Below are positions 9,406-17,195 of a DNA stretch of 64,000 nucleotides, in pieces. Location: contig CAKVID010000006.1 in the NCBI GenBank assembly GCA_934754355.1, forward strand, positions 1-64,000, read 5' to 3'. Source of the stretch: an uncultured Clostridia bacterium. Lineage in GTDB: Bacteria > Bacillota > Clostridia > Christensenellales > UBA1242. A program made the translations under genes and the position numbers. The notes under the pieces were generated by a model, which saw only the letters and a list, made by a program, of their open reading frames with translations, did no database searches and was not told the origin of the DNA. How positions within the stretch are numbered: position 1 is the stretch's first letter; the number at the start of each line of letters is the position of its first letter.

Positions 9406-9957
9406 ATTTATAAACTCCTTTTTAGTTGCAATAATTATTATATATTTAACCATTATAAAAAGCAAATATAATGTATGAAAATTTCAAAATATTGTACCTG
9501 TTTTTAATAGTTTTTTAGTGATTTTGTATCTGTTTTACGAAATAAAGCCGTTTTTTATAAATTCATAATTTTAAAAAGTGATACCTCTTTTGTAAATATT
9601 TTATGGTATTATTTTCCAAAATGTGTGTGTTTTGAAAAAATATTACATAATAACTTAATTTATTTGTTGTGTGGTTATTCTCTTTATAATATTCTGGATT
9701 TTTCTTATATTGTGACTGCTATTTGCAATAAAAAGAATATAAAATAAATTCGATTAAAGTTACACCATAAGATTAATTGGGTCTTGTCTTTGATTAACGA
9801 TGTGTAACTCATGTCTTAAATTTAATAAATTAAAATTGTATTTTAGATTGATTGATTAAAAATTTAAGAGTGGTATTTGTAGATATTAATTGCTTGTGAT
9901 AATAAAAAAGACAAGATTAGAAATTAAAACTGTGTCTTAAAATCTATCTTGTCGTAT
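9406..9957. other. Intergenic region upstream of glm operon
   Basis: About 550 AT-rich bases. They must hold the glm promoter on the minus strand (a TATAAT is readable near 9450-9460, with no convincing -35) and the terminator of the next operon at its right end. An 8-base inverted repeat AGTTACAC/GTGTAACT at about 9756-9810 has a long loop. No reading frame with a ribosome binding site was found. Confidence 0.4.
9905..9953 (-). terminator. Terminator after the two-gene unknown cassette
   Basis: On the minus strand CGACAAGATAG pairs with CTAATCTTGTC (one bulge), followed by TTTTTTATT. It lies directly after the stop of the gene ending at 9958. Confidence 0.65.
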
Positions 9958-10386
9958 TTACATATTTTTTTGATTGTCAAGCAATTCTTGTAATTGTTCT
10001 ATTGGTAGTGGTTGGTCTCTGAATTTATCTGGAACAGTATTTACAAGCCAACTTGGGTCAAACTTTGAAATAGGTATAGCATACTCAACTTGATTAGTTG
10101 TATCTGTATCGTAGTTGTGAGGTTCATAATAACCTATCCCTCTGTGGAAAAGTAATTTTGTTCTGGGGATATCAAATGAACAGAAGTAAAATTCATTATC
10201 ATAATCTCTATATAAAACTCTTATGTCAAGTAATCCCGATAAATCTTTGAAAAAGTGTAAGTAGTGGGACTTACTGTAGCGATGGTTATTGAATGGTGTT
10301 CTATGAAATTTACTTCCGATATCTTCGCTTTGACCGCTAGTGATTTTATTCAATTCTTCTAAACTTAGATATCTATAAACTAACAT
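9958..10386 (-). CDS. Conserved hypothetical protein (142 aa)
   Basis: A soluble protein with no signal or membrane segment. It begins MLVYRYLSLEELNKI and has a run of aromatic and basic residues (HRYSKSHYLHFFKDLSG), then FYFCSFDIPRTKLLFHRGIGYY and EYAIPISKFDPSWL. I have the impression of similar clostridial proteins of unknown function but cannot assign a family. The N-terminal Tyr-Arg-Tyr-Leu followed by a His-Tyr-x-His patch could suit a small nucleotide-binding fold, but that is only a guess. The gap to the upstream gene is 9 bases, so the two are co-transcribed. Confidence 0.75.
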   Translation of the reverse strand: MLVYRYLSLEELNKITSGQSEDIGSKFHRTPFNNHRYSKSHYLHFFKDLSGLLDIRVLYRDYDNEFYFCSFDIPRTKLLFHRGIGYYEPHNYDTDTTNQVEYAIPISKFDPSWLVNTVPDKFRDQPLPIEQLQELLDNQKNM

Positions 10387-10395
10387 TTTATTTGC

Positions 10396-11130
10396 CTACA
10401 TATTGAAGTCTTCAGGTAGAGAAATTCCAAGTTCTTCGTTGGGATAAGGGGATATTGCTCGAATATCTATATCTCTTTCGTCAATTGCAGACATTATACT
10501 ACCATATAAATCTACAACTGCATCTAGCATTCCATGTGCCAAAGAATAATACTTTAAATCTTGATTGCCTCTGCATTGCTCACGATGTTTGAATGCTGAA
10601 AATTTGTAATCAAACAATGTGTCAAGTGATTTTTTATCGGCAAATTCTTGTAGAGAATTTCCTTCGCTGACTTTTTTATTTCTTATCTCTAATCTGTCTT
10701 TTAATAATTTGGGTGCAACATGTTTTATAAAAAATTCGTATAAAGAATATTTGTCTTTAACAATATCTTCAGCGTTGAAATATTGATTTTCTAAATTTTG
10801 AGATACAAATTCCTCAATAATTCTCTCTGGAAGATTGTTGTACTCATCAATTTGCTGTTCGTTATTGCCTAGAGGCAAATCAATAAAATCTCTATCTTTA
10901 TTAGCAAGAGTAATTTTTCCAGAATATATGGCGTCATCTCCTACATATTGTGGCATTCCGGCATACACAAAATTGAAGGCTTCTTTGTAGTCTTTAATTC
11001 CGCAAGTTTTCATTTTTTTATTGAATTCAGTGTCGTAAGATTTCTTATCTATCGGCAAGTATCCATCGGCAATTGCAATTGCCATAATTAATGCGTTTTC
11101 GTTTTGAATATCTAAATCAGACTTTTTCAT
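10396..11130 (-). CDS. Hypothetical protein (244 aa), cassette partner
   Basis: No recognised domain. The protein is acidic and helix-rich without membrane segments. It has a central stretch of charged helices (EFVSQNLENQYFNAEDIVKD; LKDRLEIRNKKVSE) and a Cys-containing SAFKHREQCRGNQDLKYYSL segment. The start is ATG 11130 after TTTGGGGTGGGAAAT; the longer GTG start at 11139 would put the ribosome binding site inside the gene. It is the first gene of a two-gene unit with the 142-aa protein and is divergent from the XRE regulator at 11349. Confidence 0.75.
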   Translation of the reverse strand: MKKSDLDIQNENALIMAIAIADGYLPIDKKSYDTEFNKKMKTCGIKDYKEAFNFVYAGMPQYVGDDAIYSGKITLANKDRDFIDLPLGNNEQQIDEYNNLPERIIEEFVSQNLENQYFNAEDIVKDKYSLYEFFIKHVAPKLLKDRLEIRNKKVSEGNSLQEFADKKSLDTLFDYKFSAFKHREQCRGNQDLKYYSLAHGMLDAVVDLYGSIMSAIDERDIDIRAISPYPNEELGISLPEDFNM

Positions 11131-11289
11131 ATTTCCCACCCCAAATATTATTTATTATAAATTGTAACATATGAAATTTAAAAATTCAATAGGCTTTGAC
11201 AAAATACATTATTTTACTTTTTGAATTATGATTATAATGCGTCTAATTTATTATTGTGATTAATTATCTTATTAAAATGAATTATTCTA

Positions 11290-11319
11290 TTGACAGTTTG
11301 TCTAAATATGTAGTAAAAT
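11290..11319 (+). promoter_or_regulatory. SigA-type promoter for XRE-RSH-HAD operon
   Basis: TTGACA (11290-11295) and TAAAAT (11314-11319) with an 18-base spacer, ending 29 bases before the regulator start codon. The operator of the XRE protein probably overlaps it. Confidence 0.75.
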
Positions 11320-11348
11320 GTAGGTAATTTATTCGTGGGGTGGTAGTT

Positions 11349-12308
11349 ATGAATTCTAAATTTCAATCTAATTTGAGAAAATTGGCTCAAAATTATTCTC
11401 AAAAACAAATCGCTATTAAAACGGGTTTTTCTCAATCTAGTATTAATAATTATTTATCTGGTAGTAGTGACCCGTCAATTCAATTTGTAATTGCCCTTAA
11501 AGATGCTTTTGGAATAAGTGTAGATGACTTCTTGTTTTCAGATTTTCAAGTAGAAGATCAAGTGTCTTATGAGCAGTTCTTGGGTAATTATATTATATAT
11601 TATTACAATAATAGTTCATACAAAGGTGAGGTTCATACCAATATTACAAATACCCTTAATTATGGTGTGCTTAGTGTGTATAGGAAAGATGGCTTTGATG
11701 GGGATATTAAAGTCTCGGCAACTTTTTTTAAAGATAAGATAAGTGCAGTAAAATTATTGAAATTGCTTAATTCAAGTGAAAATAGTGCTGATGATTTTTT
11801 CAAAAATGCAGAGAATGTGTACGATGGAGAAATTTCTTGCACTGATCAAAGTTTATTTTTTATACTTTCTAACAAAGATAATTTTGATAAGTGTTTTATA
11901 ATACTTAATAATCCTCCAACCAAACAAAAGTACATTGGTGGAGTTGGCACGGTTAATTCTATTGCTAGAGGAAGAGAACATAATCCTTGTGTGCAATTCA
12001 TTATTCTTTCCAAGAAGATAATTGATGTACCAGATGGAGAATTATATAATATCTTGAAATTTGAAGATTATACTGTAAGTCTGGATTATGCAATTAAAGA
12101 TACTATAGATTTATTCAAAAGATTGTATGCAGAAAAAAATGAGTTGTCTATAGAATTGAGTGAAACACAGAAACTAGCAATTGTAAGAAATAAATTAGAA
12201 TATTATTTTAATGATATTTTGAGTGCAAATACTTTCAGATTTGCCAAAGTTTCTAATAAAGAAGATGATGGAATTTATAAACTAATTAAGGAGGGAATTG
12301 ATGTCTGA
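11349..12308 (+). CDS. XRE-family transcriptional regulator with large C-terminal domain
   Basis: 319 residues. Residues 3-57 form a Cro/C1-type helix-turn-helix (KLAQNYSQKQIAIKTGFSQS, SINNYLSGSSDPSI, ALKDAFGISVDDFL). The remaining 260 residues match no family I know and may sense a ligand or partner. The start ATG 11349 follows GTGGGGTGGTAGTT; the upstream GTG 11340 in frame would swallow the ribosome binding site. Its end overlaps the next gene by 8 bases, which indicates translational coupling. The context suggests it controls the RSH and HAD genes behind it. Confidence 0.85.
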   Translation: MNSKFQSNLRKLAQNYSQKQIAIKTGFSQSSINNYLSGSSDPSIQFVIALKDAFGISVDDFLFSDFQVEDQVSYEQFLGNYIIYYYNNSSYKGEVHTNITNTLNYGVLSVYRKDGFDGDIKVSATFFKDKISAVKLLKLLNSSENSADDFFKNAENVYDGEISCTDQSLFFILSNKDNFDKCFIILNNPPTKQKYIGGVGTVNSIARGREHNPCVQFIILSKKIIDVPDGELYNILKFEDYTVSLDYAIKDTIDLFKRLYAEKNELSIELSETQKLAIVRNKLEYYFNDILSANTFRFAKVSNKEDDGIYKLIKEGIDV

Positions 12309-13731
12309 CTTAATTGATGAGAGATTTAATCTAATACTTGATAAAGCAAAACAAAATTATTTGCCTACAGATATAATTAGTAAAGCCTATCAGAAAGCAA
12401 GAACTCTTCACAAAGAACAATTAAGAAAAGATGGAACTCCATATATTAGTCACCCTGTAGAAGTTGCGTTAATTCTAGCAAAATTAGATTTTGATGAGAA
12501 TGTAATTTGCGGAGCATTGCTTCATGATACAATTGAAGATTGTGGATACACTCCTGAACAGATGAAAAAAGATTTCAATAGTGCAATTTTTGAATTGGTA
12601 GATTGTGTAAGTGCAATTGACAATACAAAGTATGTTTTTGACAAAAACAATATATATGAAGACGAAAACTTTGTAAAATCATCTGCCGAAGAACAAACAT
12701 TTATTAAATTAATAAGTCTAGGCAAAAAGAACCCTTGTGGATTTGCAATAAAATTTGCAGATAGATTACACAATTTAAGAACGATAAATTGTTTCGATTA
12801 TTCTAAGCAATTAGAGAAAGTGAGAGAGACGGAGAAATGGGTTATTCCAATTGCTAAGGCATTAAAATCGGAGTACTTCTATAGGGCTATTAAAAATGAA
12901 TGCTTTAAGATTGTAAATAAATATAGTGGCAGGCAGTATTTTGAAGCGTATGAGAGTTATCATAATGCAAACAAAAAGACTATTGAGAAATTAAATATTG
13001 ACTTGAAAGAAATATTTGCAGGAACGCCAATTACTACAATTAAAATTAAGAATGTTAGAGAGTATAAAGTCTTTGAAGATTTGAAGAGGATTAATAAATT
13101 TATAGATATATCCCAAGCCTCTCAAGGACAAATTATAAGAGTTACAAATTATAATATATATTTACTTTACAAAGATGTAAGTCATACAACTGCTATTATG
13201 GAAGTTTTGGATAGTTTGTCTAGAACAAAGATGAAAGTTATTGATGCCAAGATTGGTGGATTTACAGATAAGGTGTATTTGCAATTTCAAGATAACTTCT
13301 ATAATAAATTCAATATTTACATAATGAGCGAGAGTGAATATCAGATAACCAAAGTTGGAACTCTTGATGGGCAAAATCTAGATAGAATTGATGAAGATAA
13401 TATTAACAATCTTGAAGAAGAATTAATCAAAATAAAAACTAGGTCTAATGAAGTTAAGTATATTGCAAAGAATAGTACCGTTTTGGATTTTGCATTTAAA
13501 ATTCACAAAGATATCGGGTTTGCTTTCAAATACGCAATAATTAATGATGGTAAAACTAAATTTCCACCTTACACCAAAATTAATAATAATGATAAAGTGG
13601 AAATAATTGTAGATAAAGATATCAATGGTAATTTGATTGTTAATGCTAAATTAAGATGGCTTGCATATGTTAATACCGAACTTGCCAAGAAAATACTTAT
13701 CAAATATTTTGAAGAAAAGTTAGTTCGATGA
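12301..13731 (+). CDS. RelA/SpoT-like HD hydrolase with TGS domain, no functional synthetase seen
   Basis: 477 residues. The N-terminal 180 residues match the HD (ppGpp hydrolase) domain of RelA/SpoT homologues: ISHPVEVA (His51), LLHDTIED (His75-Asp76, Glu79-Asp80) and FADRLHNLRT (Asp154). The middle, residues of about 210-370, occupies the place of the synthetase domain but lacks its usual substrate-binding motifs. Residues of about 385-445 look like a TGS domain (STVLDFAFKIHKDIG, NNDKVEIIV). I infer a hydrolase of (p)ppGpp or a related nucleotide. The start is ATG 12301 after AAGGAGGG. It overlaps the XRE gene and precedes a HAD gene in one operon, unlike the usual rel-dtd or relA-aptS context. 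Confidence 0.82.
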   Translation: MSDLIDERFNLILDKAKQNYLPTDIISKAYQKARTLHKEQLRKDGTPYISHPVEVALILAKLDFDENVICGALLHDTIEDCGYTPEQMKKDFNSAIFELVDCVSAIDNTKYVFDKNNIYEDENFVKSSAEEQTFIKLISLGKKNPCGFAIKFADRLHNLRTINCFDYSKQLEKVRETEKWVIPIAKALKSEYFYRAIKNECFKIVNKYSGRQYFEAYESYHNANKKTIEKLNIDLKEIFAGTPITTIKIKNVREYKVFEDLKRINKFIDISQASQGQIIRVTNYNIYLLYKDVSHTTAIMEVLDSLSRTKMKVIDAKIGGFTDKVYLQFQDNFYNKFNIYIMSESEYQITKVGTLDGQNLDRIDEDNINNLEEELIKIKTRSNEVKYIAKNSTVLDFAFKIHKDIGFAFKYAIINDGKTKFPPYTKINNNDKVEIIVDKDINGNLIVNAKLRWLAYVNTELAKKILIKYFEEKLVR

Positions 13732-13746
13732 GGAAAGGAGAAAATT

Positions 13747-14232
13747 ATGAATTTAGTAGAAAAAGTAAAAACTTTAGCAAAAGATAATAAAGTATATCTT
13801 TATTTTGATATGGACGGCACTTGTGTAGAATACAAAAGTGGGGAAATAGATTTGATTAAAGGGAATGCAAAAGATTTCTTCCTAACCAAAAGGCCATTAT
13901 TTTCAATTCTTAAAATTATGGAAGATTTGGCAAATACAGAGAATGTAATTGTAGGGATATTATCTAATTGCTATTTTGATGAGCAGAAACAAGACAAAAT
14001 TACTTGGCTACAAAAATATGCACCATTTATTAAAAGAGAAAATATTAACATAATAGTGCTTAATAATGAGATTTACACTCAAGACACTAAGGATTATTTG
14101 AAGCCAAATTTACTTAAAAAATTACATAACGATACAACATATGTATATTTGATAGAAGATAACCATCAAATTTTGAAAGCAACAAGAAAAAGTGGACTAA
14201 ATGGCGAACATATAAGCACACTTATTAGTTGA
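13747..14232 (+). CDS. Small HAD-superfamily hydrolase-like protein
   Basis: 161 residues. Motif I is YLYFDMDGTCVEY with nucleophile Asp21 and acid/base Asp23. Motif II is probably the serine or nearby polar residue in VGILSNCY, and the acidic motif is LIEDNH near residue 140. No cap domain of useful size is present, so a small substrate or a protein phosphatase role is possible. The ribosome binding site is AGGAAAGGAG, 15 bases after the RSH gene, so it is the third gene of the operon. Specificity is unknown; pairing with a nucleotide hydrolase makes nucleotide turnover an attractive but unproven idea. Confidence 0.82.
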   Translation: MNLVEKVKTLAKDNKVYLYFDMDGTCVEYKSGEIDLIKGNAKDFFLTKRPLFSILKIMEDLANTENVIVGILSNCYFDEQKQDKITWLQKYAPFIKRENINIIVLNNEIYTQDTKDYLKPNLLKKLHNDTTYVYLIEDNHQILKATRKSGLNGEHISTLIS

Positions 14233-14306
14233 TGATATTAAAAATCAATTCATATTGTTGTTTAATGTGTTATACTAAAAAAAATATTATGACTGCATTA
14301 ACAAAC

Positions 14307-14342
14307 AAAAAAATTCCTTAAATTTTATTAAGGAATTTTTTT
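14307..14342. terminator. Terminator after the XRE-RSH-HAD operon
   Basis: ATTCCTTA/TAAGGAAT around a short loop with A and T tracts on the two sides. It closes the plus-strand operon and may also serve the minus-strand kinase-like gene. Confidence 0.8.
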
Positions 14343-14471
14343 AATATTAATCGTCTAAGTTTATATTTTCAAATAAAGCACTACTATCTAGGATATATCC
14401 TTGATTTGAAATGGTGTAAAAAGACGAGTTTAAAAATATGTTTATTTTTAGAATATGATGTTAAGACTTTA

Positions 14472-15380
14472 TTATTGTTCAAGCAAAGACATAAGCGCAT
14501 TTTTTTCATCTTGGTCTATTTTTATATTATTTGCTATAAAATCTTGAATAGCACAGCCGACAGCTAAATCTTTATTAAAGTATTGTTTATACACATTTAT
14601 ATCATAAAAATCGTCTTGAGATTTTCTTTGCTTTGTAAAAAATTCTAGTATTTTTCTTAAGACATAGAAATCTAGGTCGGGGTTATCCGTAAATAGCATT
14701 TCATATATGAGCGAATTTATTTTTGTATAATTCCATTTCTTAATAAAATATTGCATTGTTTGATTTTCATAATCATCAACTGCGACTAGGCTTTGGCTAC
14801 TATTGTCTATAAAACATTTTTTGCCATTCATATCATAAAACATATCGTCATTTTCATTGATTTTGTAGTTGCCAAAGTCAATGAGATAAATTCCACCATC
14901 ATATACTATATTAGATTTTGTTAAATCTAATAGTCTTATACCTGCTTGACTTATTAGTTCAACATCATTTGCAAGAATGGATAATTCTTCAATAAAATGA
15001 GACATGGGGTCGTTTAATACATTTTTTGCATTGGATATGTATTTCATTGTAAACCCAACAAGTTTATCGTCTTGAAATAATTTTTGTTTAGGCATAAGAA
15101 TTCTAGAAGTTTTCAGTGAAGCAAGATAATCTAATTCATCTGCTGTTTTATGTGTAAATCTGTAATTATCTCTAAAGATTTTATATGTTAGATTGTCATC
15201 GTGATAAACAAGCACTTCTGAACCGTCAGAACTTAATAAATTTAAAGTATCGATATCAATTTTTTGACCGTCATCTGTAACAAGATTGCCTTGTGTTAAC
15301 ACATCTTTATTTTCTTCGTTTTGCGTCTTGTGCCATTCATTAAATTTTAAAACTTCATTTTTAATGTCATCGGTTAACAT
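14472..15380 (-). CDS. Protein kinase-like protein
   Basis: 302 residues, soluble. It carries the skeleton of a kinase fold. TYKIFRD holds a candidate ATP-binding lysine (Lys67). ILMPKQKLF and VGFTMKYI would be the N-lobe strands and hinge. RLLDLTKSNIVYDGGIYLID resembles the catalytic loop and lead-in strand (Asp152, Asn157), ending in an Asp-Phe-Gly (168-170). The usual His-Arg-Asp is replaced by Leu-Leu-Asp, and no clear glycine-rich loop is visible, so activity is uncertain. The ATG at 15380 follows AAGGAAATTATAA. It stands alone on the minus strand; its upstream side is the structured repeat region. Confidence 0.65.
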   Translation of the reverse strand: MLTDDIKNEVLKFNEWHKTQNEENKDVLTQGNLVTDDGQKIDIDTLNLLSSDGSEVLVYHDDNLTYKIFRDNYRFTHKTADELDYLASLKTSRILMPKQKLFQDDKLVGFTMKYISNAKNVLNDPMSHFIEELSILANDVELISQAGIRLLDLTKSNIVYDGGIYLIDFGNYKINENDDMFYDMNGKKCFIDNSSQSLVAVDDYENQTMQYFIKKWNYTKINSLIYEMLFTDNPDLDFYVLRKILEFFTKQRKSQDDFYDINVYKQYFNKDLAVGCAIQDFIANNIKIDQDEKNALMSLLEQ

Positions 15381-15414
15381 TTATAATTTCCTTATATTTA
15401 TTTGTGCGTACTTA

Positions 15415-15525
15415 GCGGGAGAGTAATCTAAATATCTCGTGTGGAAGCACGAGTACAAAGCGGAACGCGGGTTCGTGAGTGAAACTCACATGAGATGAAA
15501 TCTCATAAACTCCCGCAATAAGAAG
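15415..15525 (+). repeat. Structured 105-bp repeat, copy 1
   Basis: The unit 15421-15525 recurs at 15848-15952 with one mismatch. On the plus strand it folds as an outer 7-bp stem (GCGGGAG 15415-15421 / CTCCCGC 15510-15516) enclosing hairpins at 15436-15453 (CTCGTG/CACGAG), 15460-15468 (GCG-GAA-CGC), 15475-15489 (GTGAGT-GAA-ACTCAC) and 15490-15506 (ATGAGAT-GAA-ATCTCAT). Three loops are GAA. It contains GCGGGTTC, which resembles the tmRNA T arm. Confidence 0.85.
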
Positions 15526-15589
15526 TATAGTGATTATAGCACGAATTTTTTACACTTGCAATATTTATTCTAAAATAAACAAGTGAGAC

Positions 15590-15770
15590 TAATTTTTAAT
15601 GATATTGGCGTTGCCAATGATATTGACCGAGGGCAATGAAATTACTCACTTCGTTTGTAATGATATAAAATTGAACCTTTACTTTTGTACTAGCAAAAAT
15701 ATCGTTGCGTAGCAATATCATTCGCATTAGCGAATATCTCTGAAACGTAAGGATCAATTTCATTGTAAAC
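15590..15770. repeat. Cluster of short palindromes around an ATGATATT motif
   Basis: Successive small inverted repeats are spaced by ATATT/ATATC words: ATTGGC-GTT-GCCAAT (about 15604-15619), a TTGC-GTA-GCAA hairpin near 15705-15716 and TTCGC-ATTA-GCGAA near 15721-15734. The words AATGATATT, AATGATAT and AATATCATT recur on both strands. I have the impression that similar strings occur between genes in other Clostridia. The minus-strand open frame through here is a by-product of the repeats. Confidence 0.6.
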
Positions 15771-15808
15771 AAAAAGAAAAGCCAATAAGACTTTCCTTCT
15801 TGTTTACT

Positions 15809-15829
15809 TGGTGGACGTGGCGGGAGTTG
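15809..15829 (-). repeat. Duplicate of the ssrA 3' end (21 bp)
   Basis: The 21 bases at 15809-15829 are identical to 16007-16027, the last 21 bases of the tmRNA gene including the encoded CCA. The match stops abruptly where the T loop begins. Elements that integrate by site-specific recombination at ssrA leave exactly such direct repeats, so this is a candidate old att site. Confidence 0.7.
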
Positions 15830-15847
15830 TCTATTTAGATACTCTGG

Positions 15848-15952
15848 GAGTAATCTAAATATCTCGTGTGGAAGCACGAGTACAAAGCGGAACGCGGGTT
15901 CGTGAGTAAAACTCACATGAGATGAAATCTCATAAACTCCCGCAATAAGAAG
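15848..15952 (+). repeat. Structured 105-bp repeat, copy 2
   Basis: Second copy of the unit at 15421-15525. The single difference turns a GAA loop into AAA in the hairpin GTGAGT/ACTCAC, leaving the stem intact. The outer stem is shorter here (GGGAG/CTCCC), because the left flank is the ssrA-end copy followed by a 17-base spacer. Confidence 0.85.
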
Positions 15953-15963
15953 AGTGTTGAATT

Positions 15964-15992
15964 AAAAACACAAGGTTAGAAAAACACTTGTG
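15964..15992 (-). terminator. Terminator of ssrA
   Basis: On the minus strand CACAAG and CTTGTG (12-base loop) are followed by TTTTTAA, 15 bases past the tmRNA 3' end. Confidence 0.65.
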
Positions 15993-16006
15993 ATTGAAAT
16001 TAAGAA

Positions 16007-16371
16007 TGGTGGACGTGGCGGGAGTTGAACCCGCGTCCATATATCCTGCAAACAACTTTCTACATAATTAGTTGCATTTTATTTAGAGTGGTGGAGAATA
16101 TATACTTGCAACAAAACTCTATTCTCACCGCACAAAAATTTAGTTACAAAGTTGCCTTTGTGCCAACAAATTTTGCACCGCTATTTAATTTGATGCTTGC
16201 TTTTGACCAGTAGCGAAATCAAGGCAAACACGCTCTACTGCTAAACTTACGCAGCTAAAGCAAGTTCAGATTTACTATCTGCAGTTAAATTTAATTTTGA
16301 ACCTATAACGCAGTTCAACCGTTATGCTTTTTTGTTCACACTAGAGTATATGTCGAAACCAATACACGCCC
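16007..16371 (-). ncRNA. ssrA: tmRNA (trans-translation RNA)
   Basis: Rescues stalled ribosomes and tags the nascent chain for proteolysis. The 5' end GGGCGTG pairs with CACGTCC at the 3' end, the 5' part carries the characteristic TTGGTTTCGAC, the T arm is GCGGG-TTCAACT-CCCGC, and CCA is encoded. The tag frame (16247-16282 on the minus strand) ends ADSKSELALAA then TAA, close to the ALAA tails recognised by ClpXP; the resume codon is probably the GCA at the left of that string. It lies 6 bases beyond the smpB stop codon, so it may be processed from a shared transcript. Confidence 0.96.
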
Positions 16372-16377
16372 ATAAAA

Positions 16378-16824
16378 TTATCTGTACTTTTTTAGTTCTC
16401 GCTCGGTTTCTCTCTTGATATCTTTCTCTGCCAATGTCTTCTTTTTGTCGTATAAATGTTTGCCTTTGGCAAGAGCAATTTCAATTTTTATTAGGTTGTC
16501 TTTAAGATATATCTTAAGAGGAACACAGGTAAAGCCTTTTTCTTGGGTTTTACTAATTAATTTGGCAATTTCGCTAGAGTTAAGAAGCAATTTTCTACTT
16601 CTTTTCTCATCTAATTTGTCTATAGTTGCATCTTTGTAATTAGAGATATGCATATTCTTTATAAATGCTTCATTGTGGCTAAATGTGATGAAACTATCTT
16701 TGAGATTAGTATGTCCAAGTCTTATAGACTTAACTTCACTTCCTGCAAGTACAATTCCTGCTTCAAAAGTAGATATGATGAAATAATCAAAATAGGCTTT
16801 CTTGTTGGTAGCAATAATTTTCAT
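16378..16824 (-). CDS. smpB: SsrA-binding protein
   Basis: 148 residues; binds the tRNA-like part of tmRNA and delivers it to stalled ribosomes. Family marks are MKIIATNKKAYFDYFI, AGIVLAGSEVKSIR, the OB-fold strands KGFTCVPLKIYLKDNLIKIE and the basic tail LAKGKHLYDKK...KRETERELKK. The start ATG 16824 follows AAAGGAGATAAAA; an upstream in-frame start at 16863 has no ribosome binding site. It is directly upstream of ssrA, the usual functional pair. Confidence 0.97.
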   Translation of the reverse strand: MKIIATNKKAYFDYFIISTFEAGIVLAGSEVKSIRLGHTNLKDSFITFSHNEAFIKNMHISNYKDATIDKLDEKRSRKLLLNSSEIAKLISKTQEKGFTCVPLKIYLKDNLIKIEIALAKGKHLYDKKKTLAEKDIKRETERELKKYR

Positions 16825-17195
16825 TTTTATCTCCTTTATTTTGCAGTAATTAGATTTTAACACACTTGATGATTTTTTTCAATGAGATTGATGATTTTTT
16901 ATTAAAATTAATAAAGATTTGTGTAAAAATAATTAACTTTTTTTGAAATAGGTATTGAAAAATAATGCAAAATAGTATAAACTAATATTGCTTTTGACGC
17001 ATATTTTGCAAAAAAATGTGAATTTTATTCCAAAAAGTATTCAAATGTTTTGCAAAATATTGTATAATATATATAATCTAAAATATAGATGAAATTCAAT
17101 TTTAGATTGTACATGCTAAAATTTTGATATTATAGTCAGACTACATGGTGGGTAGTTTGCAAAATTAAAATTAGTTTGAAAGTGAGGGGTATTTT
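16825..17195. other. Divergent intergenic region smpB / coiled-coil gene
   Basis: AT-rich, divergent promoters expected. A TATAAT at 17063-17068 is the best -10 for the plus-strand gene, with only a weak -35 (TTCAAA) 17 bases before it. The word TTTTGCAAAA recurs around 17005-17060. No small gene seen. Confidence 0.4.

Noticed and set aside
15596..15916. 106-codon minus-strand open frame beside ssrA
   Set aside because: It is composed of palindromes, the ssrA-end duplicate and repeat copy 2; no start signal and no protein-like composition.
16025..16213. 62-codon plus-strand open frame
   Set aside because: Antisense to the tmRNA gene with no ribosome binding site.
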